The notes under the pieces were generated by a model, which saw only the letters and a list, made by a program, of their open reading frames with translations, did no database searches and was not told where the DNA came from. A stretch of DNA of 44,392 nt, from assembly GCA_002327965.1 (NCBI GenBank), contig DCVB01000023.1, forward strand, positions 48,197 to 92,588, given 5' to 3'. This stretch comes from Candidatus Aminicenantes bacterium UBA2199. Its GTDB lineage: Bacteria > Acidobacteriota > Aminicenantia > UBA2199. The first letter of the stretch is position 1. The number at the start of each line of letters is the position of its first letter. Below are positions 8,312-17,300 of the stretch, piece after piece. The position numbers and the translations under genes are program-made.

Positions 8312-9291
8312 GAATCGCTTGCGGCGCCGGCGCGGAACTGGCGCACGATATCCCGTATCCCGGCGGAGAATTCCACCTCGGTTTGAAAGCCGAGCTCCTC
8401 GCGGATCAGGCCGGCGTCGCACAGCCAGTAGTTGTCGCGGGCGCTGCGCAGGTCGCTGCGCGTGACCAGGGGCGGTTTTCCCGTCAACCCGGCGGCGGCT
8501 TCGGAAACCAGGGCGACTCCCAGCAGCAGCGGGTGGGGTATCTTCAGGATGAATTTCATGCCCATGGCCCGGAGCAGCTCGGACATGATCCCGCGCCAGG
8601 AATAGGCTTCGTTTGCCGCCACGAAATAGGTCTTGCCGACGGCCCGGCCGTCTTCGGCCGCCAGCGCCAGCGCCCGCACCAGGTCCTCGACGAAGCAGAT
8701 GCTGGTCTGCTTGGCGCGGCGGCCGATGATGGGCACGATGCGCCGTCGCATCAGGTTCATGGCGTCCCGCAGTTCCTTCTGCCCCGCGCCCAGCACGTTG
8801 GGCGGGCGCACGATCACGATGGGCACTCGGCTTAAAAAACCGGTTGCGGCCTGCTCGGCCTGGAATTTGCTTTTCCCGTACAGCGACACGGGGCGGCCGG
8901 GGTCCGATTCGCGCAGCGGCCTTCCGTCCCGGGCCGGGCCGGCGGCGGATATGCTGGAAACGAGGATGAATCTCCTCAACCCGGGAGCGGCACGGGCGCA
9001 GGCCTCCAGGATGTTGGCCGTGCCTTCAACGTTGGTCCTGAAGTAACCCGGCCAATCGGGAGCGCTCAGCACGGCCCCGGCGTGAAAAACGCAATCCATG
9101 CCGGTTACGGCCCGGCGCAGGGAATCCAGGTCGGAATAGCTGCCGCTGACCCGGGTGACGGGAAGCCCCGCCAGGGCAGCCGGAGAACTGGCGGCCCGGA
9201 CCAGGCAGGACACGTCGTATCCCCGCCGCAGCAGGTGCCGCACCAGGTGGCCGCCGATGAAGCCGCTGCTGCCGGTGACCAGGGCCTTCAT
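8308..9291 (-). CDS. Extended SDR NAD-dependent epimerase/dehydratase-like protein
   Basis: 327 residues with a Rossmann fold: TGSSGFIGGHLVRHLL nucleotide-binding motif at the N terminus, VSSISAAG with the catalytic Ser, and the YxxxK pair in YGKSK at about 150. The C-terminal part is substrate-binding and typical of sugar-nucleotide epimerases, 3-beta-HSD-like or dihydroflavonol-reductase-like enzymes. The exact substrate is not predictable. It lies 30 bases after the paralogous gene 9322-10338, in the same direction and probably on the same transcript. No good Shine-Dalgarno is seen before its ATG. The 3' end overlaps thiI by 4 bases, tail to tail. Confidence 0.85.
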   Translation of the reverse strand: MKALVTGSSGFIGGHLVRHLLRRGYDVSCLVRAASSPAALAGLPVTRVSGSYSDLDSLRRAVTGMDCVFHAGAVLSAPDWPGYFRTNVEGTANILEACARAAPGLRRFILVSSISAAGPARDGRPLRESDPGRPVSLYGKSKFQAEQAATGFLSRVPIVIVRPPNVLGAGQKELRDAMNLMRRRIVPIIGRRAKQTSICFVEDLVRALALAAEDGRAVGKTYFVAANEAYSWRGIMSELLRAMGMKFILKIPHPLLLGVALVSEAAAGLTGKPPLVTRSDLRSARDNYWLCDAGLIREELGFQTEVEFSAGIRDIVRQFRAGAASDS

Positions 9292-9321
9292 TTTATCCGG
9301 CGCCGCCGAGGGAGGCCGCGA

Positions 9322-10338
9322 TCACAGGTAGCCATTCCGCCGGTACCAGTCGATGGTGATGCCCGCTCCCTCGGCAAACGGATAGCGGCTTTGAAATCCG
9401 AAGTCCCGGCTGGCCTTGCGGGTATCGTACCCCCAGTAATGGTTCTTCAGGTACATGGTGAGTTCCTCCCGGGTCATGATCGGGATGGACCTCGTCAGCC
9501 GGGAATGGATCTCCACGAAAAACGAGAGCGCGTGCAGCACGAAATAGGGCAAGGGCACCGTGATGTAGCGCTTGCCCAGGATCGCGGCGATCATCTGGTA
9601 GATCTGCCCCAGCTGATAGGTCTTCTCCTCCCCCAGGATATAGGTTTCCCCGCGCGTCCGCGGATTGCCGGCGGCGGCGATCATGCCCTGGACCACGTCC
9701 CAGACGAAACAGACCGTCGCCTCCAGCGTGCCGACATTCACCTGCAGCCCCCTGCTCATGAGCTTGAAAAAAATGTACATCCCGCCGTCGCTCCCGGGGC
9801 CGTACACCACGGGCAGGCGGATGATCGTGTACGGCAGGGTGTTCTCCGCGGAAGCCAGGTATTCCTCGGCCGCCAGCTTGCTCCGGCCATAGGCGCTCAG
9901 CGGCCGGCAGGGCGCGTCTTCATTCAACAGATGATTCCTTCCCGAAGGCCCCATGACCGTCACGCTGGAAGCGAACAGGAAACGCTCCGGCGCCACGCCC
10001 TGCTCGCGGCAGACCTCGACGAGGTTCTTCGTTCCCTGGCAATTCACCCGGAAAAGCGTCTCGGGGGCCACGCCGCCCATCACCGCCGCCAGGTGAAAGA
10101 TGCAGTCGGCGCCGGCGACGGCGCCGGCGAGGGTCGATTTTTCCAGAAGGTCACCGGTGTGGATCCGGCAACCCAGGCCGGCGATCCGGGAAATGTTTTC
10201 GCCCGGCCGGACCAGGCAGGTCACCCGTTCACCGCTGCGCCGCAACTCGCGCACCAGATGGCTGCCGATGAACCCCGCCGCGCCGGTAACGAGGATGTTT
10301 CTGCCCGTCAGGGCCGGGCCGCTGTCATCGCTGTCCAC
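9322..10338 (-). CDS. Extended SDR NAD-dependent epimerase/dehydratase-like protein
   Basis: 338 residues from a GTG start, chosen because AGGAG lies four bases upstream and a TTGAAA/TATAAT promoter just before that. The frame is open further upstream but crosses a terminator and that promoter. It has NILVTGAAGFIGSHLVREL at about 11-29, FASSVTVMG with the catalytic Ser, and YGRSK at about 155 as the YxxxK pair. It is clearly paralogous to the next gene downstream (same motifs and C-terminal layout such as WYRRNGY). Likely role: epimerase or dehydratase acting on a nucleotide sugar or another lipid/glycan precursor. Substrate unknown. Confidence 0.85.
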   Translation of the reverse strand: MDSDDSGPALTGRNILVTGAAGFIGSHLVRELRRSGERVTCLVRPGENISRIAGLGCRIHTGDLLEKSTLAGAVAGADCIFHLAAVMGGVAPETLFRVNCQGTKNLVEVCREQGVAPERFLFASSVTVMGPSGRNHLLNEDAPCRPLSAYGRSKLAAEEYLASAENTLPYTIIRLPVVYGPGSDGGMYIFFKLMSRGLQVNVGTLEATVCFVWDVVQGMIAAAGNPRTRGETYILGEEKTYQLGQIYQMIAAILGKRYITVPLPYFVLHALSFFVEIHSRLTRSIPIMTREELTMYLKNHYWGYDTRKASRDFGFQSRYPFAEGAGITIDWYRRNGYL

Positions 10339-10365
10339 GAGGCTCCTTTTTATTCCTGTTACCTG

Positions 10366-10394
10366 ATTATACGGAAAAACCACCGGCATTTCAA
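10366..10394 (-). promoter_or_regulatory. Sigma70-type promoter of the two SDR genes
   Basis: Minus strand: -35 TTGAAA (10389-10394), 17-base spacer, perfect -10 TATAAT (10366-10371). The predicted mRNA begins near 10359 and carries AGGAG before the GTG start at 10338. Confidence 0.75.
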
Positions 10395-10410
10395 CTGCCG
10401 ACCGGCCGCG

Positions 10411-10432
10411 AAAACAGCCGGCATGGCCGGCT
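10411..10432 (-). terminator. Rho-independent terminator of the 10.4-20.7 kb minus-strand unit
   Basis: On the minus strand, AGCCGGC and GCCGGCT form a perfect seven-pair stem with a three-base loop, followed by GTTTTC. It lies about 36 bases after the stop of the beta-barrel gene and just before the SDR promoter. Confidence 0.65.
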
Positions 10433-10468
10433 CGTTCGGCGCTTTGGGCTCCGGAAGGCCGCTGCGGT

Positions 10469-11470
10469 TTACAGCGCCAGGGCCAGGCCGACGGCCAGCC
10501 TCCAGCCGGAGAGATCGAGGCAAAAGCCGCCGGTGTCGGCATAGCCGCCCAGGTCGTTCCCGGACAGGGTGTAGCCCAGTCGGCCCCACTCCCGCTGCAG
10601 CTCGATCCTCCGCGTGCGCCACTCCCCCTGCCAGCGGTTCCGGACCGGGTCGCGGGCGGCGTTCATGTCGCGGTACTGGTATTCGTACGAGCCGGGCCCG
10701 AAAAAGCCCGAAGAGCGGCGCAGGGCATAGCCGCCCTCGACCTGCAGGCCGAGGCGCCGCGACAGGGCGAGATCCAGGCGGGCCATGGCATCACCGGCCA
10801 CGCCGGCGCCGCTGCCCTTCATGTCGACGACCTGCTGCCATTCCTGCCAGTAGCCGTCGGCATCGGTTTTGCGGTAATGCTGGGACTCCAGGGTGCGCAC
10901 CGCGGCGAACATGGGCCCGGCGGCCAGGCGGACGCCGCCGGTCCAGGAGCGGCGGCGGCAGAGGTCGACGATCACTCCCAGCTGCGGAACCCAGGCGCGG
11001 GCCGACAGGAAATATTCGGGGAAGCCCGTATCGACGACGCAGGCGCCCGGCGGGGTCACCTGGTCGGGGCGCTGGTCATTGACGCGATAGGTCTGCTGCA
11101 GCGAAGAGGTCCTCTGCCGGCCCAAAAACTCCAGGCCGGCGAAGAGGGAGACCCGGGCGCCGAGAGAGCGCCCGATGCGCAGGGCAACGGGGAAACCGCC
11201 GTGCAGCCCCCGCAGCCCCGATCCCTGCGCCTCCTCCAGGACGTACGAGAACGCGCCGCCCGAGAAGCGCTGCAGCGCCTCGTAGCCGTCGCGGTAGAGG
11301 AATTCCAGCCGCTGCTGCTGCGCCTCGGGGCGGGCGTTCAGGTCGCCGGGATCGAGGGCGGCAAAACCCGCCGCGCACTCGACGAACCAGCCTTTCCGCG
11401 CCGCGCCGACGGGCAGGCCAAAGGCGAGCCCCAGGAGCAGCAAAAACGCCAAGGCCTTGCGCCGGTTCAT
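10469..11470 (-). CDS. Outer-membrane beta-barrel-like protein
   Basis: 333 residues. A signal peptide (MNRRKALAFLLLLGLAFGL...GAA, cleavage about residue 22) is followed by alternating hydrophobic/polar strands with many Tyr/Trp/Gly residues (for example SLFAGLEFLG, RLGLQVEGGYALR, YEYQYRD). The chain ends in a short hydrophobic strand (WRLAVGLALAL). This is the look of a medium-sized outer-membrane barrel (12-16 strands). No named family was recognised. Its ATG overlaps the stop of the M1-type peptidase gene (ATGA), so the two are translationally coupled. It is the last gene of the exopolysaccharide-like unit and is followed by a terminator. Confidence 0.68.
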   Translation of the reverse strand: MNRRKALAFLLLLGLAFGLPVGAARKGWFVECAAGFAALDPGDLNARPEAQQQRLEFLYRDGYEALQRFSGGAFSYVLEEAQGSGLRGLHGGFPVALRIGRSLGARVSLFAGLEFLGRQRTSSLQQTYRVNDQRPDQVTPPGACVVDTGFPEYFLSARAWVPQLGVIVDLCRRRSWTGGVRLAAGPMFAAVRTLESQHYRKTDADGYWQEWQQVVDMKGSGAGVAGDAMARLDLALSRRLGLQVEGGYALRRSSGFFGPGSYEYQYRDMNAARDPVRNRWQGEWRTRRIELQREWGRLGYTLSGNDLGGYADTGGFCLDLSGWRLAVGLALAL

Positions 11471-12966
11471 CTCGCACCCCCTTCGCGCTCCCGTCGCCCC
11501 TGATCCAGGCCATGACGGCGCAGGATGGCGCGGGGAGGCGTCAGGTCGGGCGGAGCGGCGCAATCGGCGGGAACGGCCGCGTCGGCGGTTCCCCCGGCAT
11601 CGTCACTGTAGAACCACTCGCGGAATTGGCCGCGCATGTCGATTCCCGAGAAATCCAGCAGGTAGTCGGCCAGGTCCATGGTCGAGAAAGGGGCAAAGGC
11701 GTAACGGGAATGGACATAGGCAAGAAAGGAGACCAGGGCGCTGCGCCCGCCCAGGCGGTTGGCCAGGGTCTCCATGATCTGCGTCCCCTGATAGTAGGCG
11801 CGGCCGTCGAAGCCGACGGCAACGGGCGAGCGGCCGCTGACCATGCTGGAGCGGAAACCCTCTGCGATCGGGAACAGGTAGTCGGGATAGGTGCGGTCGT
11901 ACCAGGACGTGACGGCCTCGTCGATCCAGGAGTCGCGGTAGGTGCGGGCCACGGCGCTGCAGGCGAAGTACATGTGAAACACCTCGTGGCTGAGCGCGGA
12001 GAGGGAGGAGATGGTGGCGCCGAAGTATTCCATGCCGCCGCCGCCCGACACCAGGAATACGCTCAGGCCGCGCGGCATGGGGAAGGGGCCGATGTCGGCG
12101 ACCAGCTGCGGCAGCCAGGACTCCAGCTCGTCCCAGGCCGCGTCGATATCGGCGCCGCCGCGGAAGGCGCCGATGCGCACCGGTATGCCGGCGATCGCCC
12201 CCTGGCGCAGCACGGTGTCGGCCTCGGGGACCAGGACAAACATCAGGGTGTAGGAGGCCACTTCGCGCTCCGGGTCGAGGACCCATTCCTGAACGTCGCC
12301 GGCGGCGGTGCGCTCGACCGAACCCGAGCCCAGGCAGCGGTAGGGGACGGCGCCGGCCACGCGCAGGGTGATGCGGTGGCGGGCCAGTTCGTGGGGGGTG
12401 TTCAGCGTCGGGAACAGCTCCTCGTTGCCGCTGCCCTTCAGGTCGTGCACCGAGGTGCTGAAGCACGGATAGCCGCCGGGCAGGGCCAGCCGGTAGGAAA
12501 TGATCAGCTCATGCTCGCGGGCGGGATCGACCTCTTCGGCGAACTCCAGCATCCGCTGGGTGCTGCCCGGGACATCGACCACCCGAAAGGCGTCGCCCGG
12601 GGTCGCCCACTCCCGGCCGTCCAGGGTCCAGCTGGAGATGACGCTGCCGCGGCAGGCCGGGTCGAAATGGATGCGCGGCCGCGTCTGCCCCGGGCGCATG
12701 CGGAAGCGGACACGGGCGGTCCCGTCCGCCGCCGCTGCCTGCGGAAGGTAGGTCAGCGTGGCGTCGATGGCGGCGATGTCGATGCGCAGGGCGTCATCGA
12801 CGAAACGCTGCTCGTCGGCATAGGCGGGCGGGTCGTTCTCCCAGGCATCGATATGGCCGGGGTGATCGGGCCCCGGCGAACAGGAGAAAAATTGCATGGA
12901 GAATGCCGCCCATCCAACCAGCAGCAGCGCCCTCCGGGCGGTTCGCGGCAGGCGATCCTTGTTCAT
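11467..12966 (-). CDS. M1-type (gluzincin) metallopeptidase lipoprotein
   Basis: 499 residues from an ATG preceded by AAGGAGG. The N-terminal hydrophobic segment ends in a lipobox (FFSC, Cys about residue 28), so the mature protein is a lipoprotein. The catalytic zinc motif of family M1 is complete: HEVFH, exactly 18 residues, then E (in WIDEAVTSWYD). Upstream, GGMEYFGATISS corresponds to the substrate-binding GxMEN loop of M1 enzymes. The N-terminal 230 residues form the beta-sandwich part. A periplasm-facing or surface peptidase is predicted; its target is unknown. It shares an ATGA overlap with the following beta-barrel gene. Confidence 0.85.
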   Translation of the reverse strand: MNKDRLPRTARRALLLVGWAAFSMQFFSCSPGPDHPGHIDAWENDPPAYADEQRFVDDALRIDIAAIDATLTYLPQAAAADGTARVRFRMRPGQTRPRIHFDPACRGSVISSWTLDGREWATPGDAFRVVDVPGSTQRMLEFAEEVDPAREHELIISYRLALPGGYPCFSTSVHDLKGSGNEELFPTLNTPHELARHRITLRVAGAVPYRCLGSGSVERTAAGDVQEWVLDPEREVASYTLMFVLVPEADTVLRQGAIAGIPVRIGAFRGGADIDAAWDELESWLPQLVADIGPFPMPRGLSVFLVSGGGGMEYFGATISSLSALSHEVFHMYFACSAVARTYRDSWIDEAVTSWYDRTYPDYLFPIAEGFRSSMVSGRSPVAVGFDGRAYYQGTQIMETLANRLGGRSALVSFLAYVHSRYAFAPFSTMDLADYLLDFSGIDMRGQFREWFYSDDAGGTADAAVPADCAAPPDLTPPRAILRRHGLDQGRREREGGAR

Positions 12967-13000
12967 CGTTCCCTCCTTAAGCATTCTGCAGAAACGCTGC

Positions 13001-13084
13001 AAGGGTGTCCTGTCCCTGAGCAAGCATTCGCCATGCCAGTTCGGGAAGCCATTTTTGCAGCAAAAACAGGACATGGGACACCCT
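13001..13084. repeat. Imperfect inverted repeat between the GT2 and peptidase genes
   Basis: AAGGGTGTCC-TGTCC (13001-13015) faces GGACATGGGACACCCT (13069-13084). There is a further inner match, GCTGCAA against TTGCAGC. The gap of 132 bases between the two genes is otherwise empty. It could be a REP-like element or an mRNA hairpin dividing the operon. Confidence 0.55.
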
Positions 13085-13098
13085 GACGGCGGGAAGCG

Positions 13099-14370
13099 CT
13101 ACTCCCCTTGCGCGGAACGCCCGGCGAAGCGCTCGGTCTTGTCCCAGGTGCGCCGCTTGCGCAGCACCAGGTCCTGGAACAGGCCCGCAAGCACGACGAA
13201 GGCCCACAGCTTGGTATAGGTGAAATAGGCCAGCAGCGTCGCCAGGAAATTGAGCGGCGTGTCCTCGCGCTCGTAGGCCAGGGCGATCATCACCTCCAGC
13301 ACGTAGAGCAGGAATGCCAGCAGCCACAGCTCGAAATAGGGTCCGAACAGGCGGATATGCACCAGCCCGAACAGCGACAGCAGGAAGATCAGGTCGGAGG
13401 CCACGATGGCGAAAACGAACAGGTAGTAGAGCAGGAAGAAGTACAGCAGCTCGAAGACCGCCGCGTTCGGCCGCCCCAGGAGCCGCCGGCCATGCTTGGC
13501 GATCAGGTAATTGTTGCCGCGCGCCCAGCGCGTGCGCTGGCGCAGCCACACGGCCAGGCGCTCCGGCTCCTGCTCCCAGGTGACGGCGGCGGGCAGGAAG
13601 CCGATGCGCCGGCGGCGGTCGTAGATGCGGAAGGTCAGTTCGCTGTCCTCGGTCAGGGCCTGCTCGTCCCAGCCCCCCAGGGCTTCCAGGTCCTTCTTCC
13701 AGATGACGTAGTTGGTACCGGGCAGGGTGGAAATATGCAGGAATGACCAGCGCCCCGCCTGGATGATCCACTGGAAAGCGATCGACTCCAGGTTGATGAA
13801 GCGGGTCAGCAGGTTGCGCCTGGCGTTGTAGGCGCGGAACTTGCCGGTGACGGCGGCCAGGCGGGGATCGGCGACCAGGGCCGCAACCAGGAGGCGCAGG
13901 GCGTCCGGCTCCGGCAGGTTGTCGGCGTCGTAGACGGCGATGACATCGCCGCGGGCCTCGCGCAGGGCGCGGTTGAGGGTCGCGCTCTTGCCGCGCCCGC
14001 CCTCGCCCACCGGGATGTCGAGAAAGCGGAAGCGCGGATCGCCGCCGGCCTGGCGCCGGGCCGCGGCCAGCGTCCGGTCGCGGCTGCCGTCGTTGACGAT
14101 CATGATCTCCAGCTTGCCTTCGGGATAGCCCAGCTCCCGCAGCCTGGCGACGGTGCCGGCGATGACCGCCTCCTCGTCACGGGCCGGCACCAGCACCGTG
14201 ACCGCGGGCAGATCCTCGTCCCGCGGCGGCGCCCCGGGATGCCGCCGCAGCCGCCGGCGCAGCAGGAACCCGCCCAGGCACAGGACGAACTGGTACAGCA
14301 GCATCAGCCAGATGAAGATCACGGCGAAGACGAAGACGCCGTGCAGCAGGACGTTCAGCAGGGGCTTCAC
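13099..14370 (-). CDS. Processive GT2 glycosyltransferase, PgaC/BcsA-like membrane synthase
   Basis: 423 residues. One or two N-terminal transmembrane helices (about 8-40) are followed by a cytoplasmic GT2 domain (about 55-300) with all expected motifs: VTVLVPARDEE, IVNDGSRDRT, the DxD in VYDADN, TEDSELTFRI, and the processivity signature Q-R-T-R-W. A C-terminal block of three to four transmembrane helices follows (about 310-405). This is the architecture of synthases that polymerise and extrude a beta-linked polysaccharide (cellulose, poly-GlcNAc, hyaluronan). No PilZ domain is present. The ATG overlaps the stop of the deacetylase/hydrolase gene, supporting joint function. Confidence 0.9.
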   Translation of the reverse strand: MKPLLNVLLHGVFVFAVIFIWLMLLYQFVLCLGGFLLRRRLRRHPGAPPRDEDLPAVTVLVPARDEEAVIAGTVARLRELGYPEGKLEIMIVNDGSRDRTLAAARRQAGGDPRFRFLDIPVGEGGRGKSATLNRALREARGDVIAVYDADNLPEPDALRLLVAALVADPRLAAVTGKFRAYNARRNLLTRFINLESIAFQWIIQAGRWSFLHISTLPGTNYVIWKKDLEALGGWDEQALTEDSELTFRIYDRRRRIGFLPAAVTWEQEPERLAVWLRQRTRWARGNNYLIAKHGRRLLGRPNAAVFELLYFFLLYYLFVFAIVASDLIFLLSLFGLVHIRLFGPYFELWLLAFLLYVLEVMIALAYEREDTPLNFLATLLAYFTYTKLWAFVVLAGLFQDLVLRKRRTWDKTERFAGRSAQGE

Positions 14371-17300
14371 CGCCGTCTCCGCGACAGCAGGTAAATGAAG
14401 AGCAGCAGCAGCAGCGAGGAGAGGCCGGCGACGAGGAAAACGTTGGAGGAAAGGAAGCCCAGCAGCTCGATGGCCCGCCGCGACCGGCTTTGGGTGTAGA
14501 TCTCCAGCCGGTGGGAGCCGCGGGGCAGCACCAGGTGGTTCCTGTCCGCCGGCACGGGCAGCAGCCGGCCGTCCAGGCGCACGCTCTCCAGCATGCGGTT
14601 GAAGGCCAGGGCCGCCGGCGTGGGCGACTCGTAGCGCAGGCTGTAGACGTTGCCCGAGACCGACAGGTCGTAGATGTCGCCGCTGAAGGAGAGGCGCGGG
14701 CTCAGCTCGGGATCGGCGAACAGGCCGGCCCTGGCGAACGTGAGCCGCCGGTTCCCGGAGGGCAGGAACACGCGGTTCCTGTCGAAGAACGGCCAGGGCT
14801 GCCCGTCGAGCCGCGGCTGGAAGCCGGCGGCGTCCATCAGCAGGGTGAACGGCTGCCGGGAATCGACGCGGAAGCCATTGCCCTCGCGCCGCAGCGAGAC
14901 ATCGCTGCCCATGACGAAGGGCAGCAGGTCCATGTCGAAGGGGTTGACCGTCGACTCGGCATAGACGCCGACGCGCCCCGAGGCCAGGGCGGCGTGGTAG
15001 AAGGTCGCGGCCAGTTCGCTGCCGATGGCCTGCGGCGCGGGCAGGCCGCGTTCGCTGCTGCCGGCGCGCGGCGTGACGTTGATGTCGAACATCAGCCGCC
15101 TGCGGTCGCTGATCAATGGCTCGTAGGCGCGGAAATACTTCTGGTAGCGGTCGGGGGGATCAACCCAGCTGGAGGCGGGATCCTCGACCTGCAGGGTGAA
15201 GCGGTGCCTGGCCATCAGGGCGATGATGTCGCGGCTGTCGATGCCGCATTCCTCGCGGATGCCGGGGTGCAGCAGCGTGTCGAGGGCGGTGACGATCACC
15301 TCCATGTCGCGGCTGCGGGCCTTGATGATCCGGGCCGCCTCGGACAGGAAGTGATCGTGCAGGTCCCGGATCATCTCGCAGCGGAAGTCGATGAAGCGGG
15401 CGAAATTTTTCGGGTCGCGGCGGAAATGGCGCGGCGAGGCGGGATCGAAGAACTCCAGCGGGTCGATGCCCCGGCGGCGGCGGAATTCCCTGCGCACGTC
15501 GTCGTTGAGCGGCACGAAGCGCCCGGGGTTCTTCATGCCGGAATCGGTGTCGTAGCTCAGCTCGGCCAGGTTGACCCCGTCCCAGTCGTGGCCGTTGAGG
15601 ATGCGCCGGAAGAAATCGGTGGCCGCCTTGCGGGCGTCGGCATTGTAGAGATTGATGGCGTAGCGCCAGCCGACGCGGGCGTCGTCGCCGGCGGCCGTTT
15701 TCTCGCGCCATTGCGGATGGGTCTCCCAGAAGAGCGGCGAAACCTGGGGCAGCTCGAACCAGGCATAGACGGCGATGCCGTGGTCGTGGCACAGGCGGAT
15801 GAAGTAATCGTAATCGAACTTGTAATCGGGGTAGAAATGCCAGGCGGCCAGGTAGACGATCTTCATGCCGCTGGAGCGCCAGCGCCGCACCAGCCGCTCC
15901 CAGGAGACCTGCTGGCGCAGCCCGGGATCGAAATAGAACTCCAGGTTGGCGCGGCGCACGGGAAAGGAGAGCTTGAGCACGTTCTTCAGGTAATAGGGGA
16001 AGTAGGGAAAGCGGCTGATGCCGAACGGGGTGACGGGATCGAGCAGGGTCCCGAAATACAGCACCCGCCCGCGCCCCACCTCCTTGACCACGGCCAGCGG
16101 CTGGCCGGAAGCGTCGTCCAGGCACAGGACCTGGCCGGACTCGGCGCGGAAGGGGTTGATCACCACCCCCGGGTTCCAGCCATAGGCCGGCAGGGGCATG
16201 GAGAGCTCGCGCACCCGCGAGACATAGATCGCCTGCGCCAGGAAGCGGAAGCCCAGTTTTTCCGCCAGGTCGCTGCGGCCGTCGGTGATCAGGGTGCCGC
16301 CGCGCTCGATGAATTCCAGCACCGTGTTGCGCTCCACTGTCATGAGCTCGCCGGCCGCCCCCTGGGGCACGACCAGCAGGTCGAAACCGGCCAGGGAGAA
16401 GTCGCGCTGCCGCCCCAGCTCGCGCACCTCGGGGGCGAAGCCGAAGACCTGCAGCAGCGAGGCATAGCTGCGCTGGTTGTTGCGGTCGGTCTCGGTCTGG
16501 GTGCGGCTGGCCAGCAGCAGGACTCGCGTCAGCGTCAGCGGCCGCGCCTTTTTGCCGCGGAACAGCCCGCCCAGCCAGGAACCGGCGCGGCGCCACACGC
16601 TTTTGGACCTGGGCGCGGGAAGCAGGTCGACCGCCTCCATGACGTGCAGCTCGCCCGGCTGCAGGTCGACGCGGCGGGGAACGGTGCCGGACAGCCGCTG
16701 CGGCGAATAGGTCTCGCGCTTCACCCGGCCGCGCGAATCGAGCGTGACCTCGTGCAGGTACTGGTTGAGCAGCACCACGCCGCCGTCGCCGCCGGCGGTG
16801 GTGATCCAGCGCCCCTCGCCGCGCACGTTGCAGTTGAATTCGCGCAGCGAGACGAAGGTCCAGCCCCGCGACTTGACCTCGCGCACCAGATGCTGCAGGT
16901 CCGCCAGGGGCAGGAACGGGTGAAAGAAAAACGCCGCCAGGGGGTCGCGCACCGCCCCCATGTTGTCCAGGCTGCGCAGCAGGGCGGCGGCGTCGCCCGC
17001 CCGGTTGTCGGCGGAGATGTAGCCGAGGTTCTCGGGAATGACCTGGACGCCGAGTTCCGGCAGGCGATAGGCGTACGGCGCCAGCACCTGCGAGTCGGGG
17101 ATGTCGGCCGCCATCGGCCGGTCAAGGAAGGTGTCGAAATAACCGCCGATGATGCGGTAGTCGCGCTGGCCGGCGGCGTAATGCGGCGTCTCCCAGGCGA
17201 TGGGGTAGAGCCCGTTGCGGCAGCACTCGGACAGCCCCTGCTCGATGCGCCGCCGCAGCCAGTCCTCGCCGGCCTCGGGGAAGGGGCGGCCGGCGACCAC

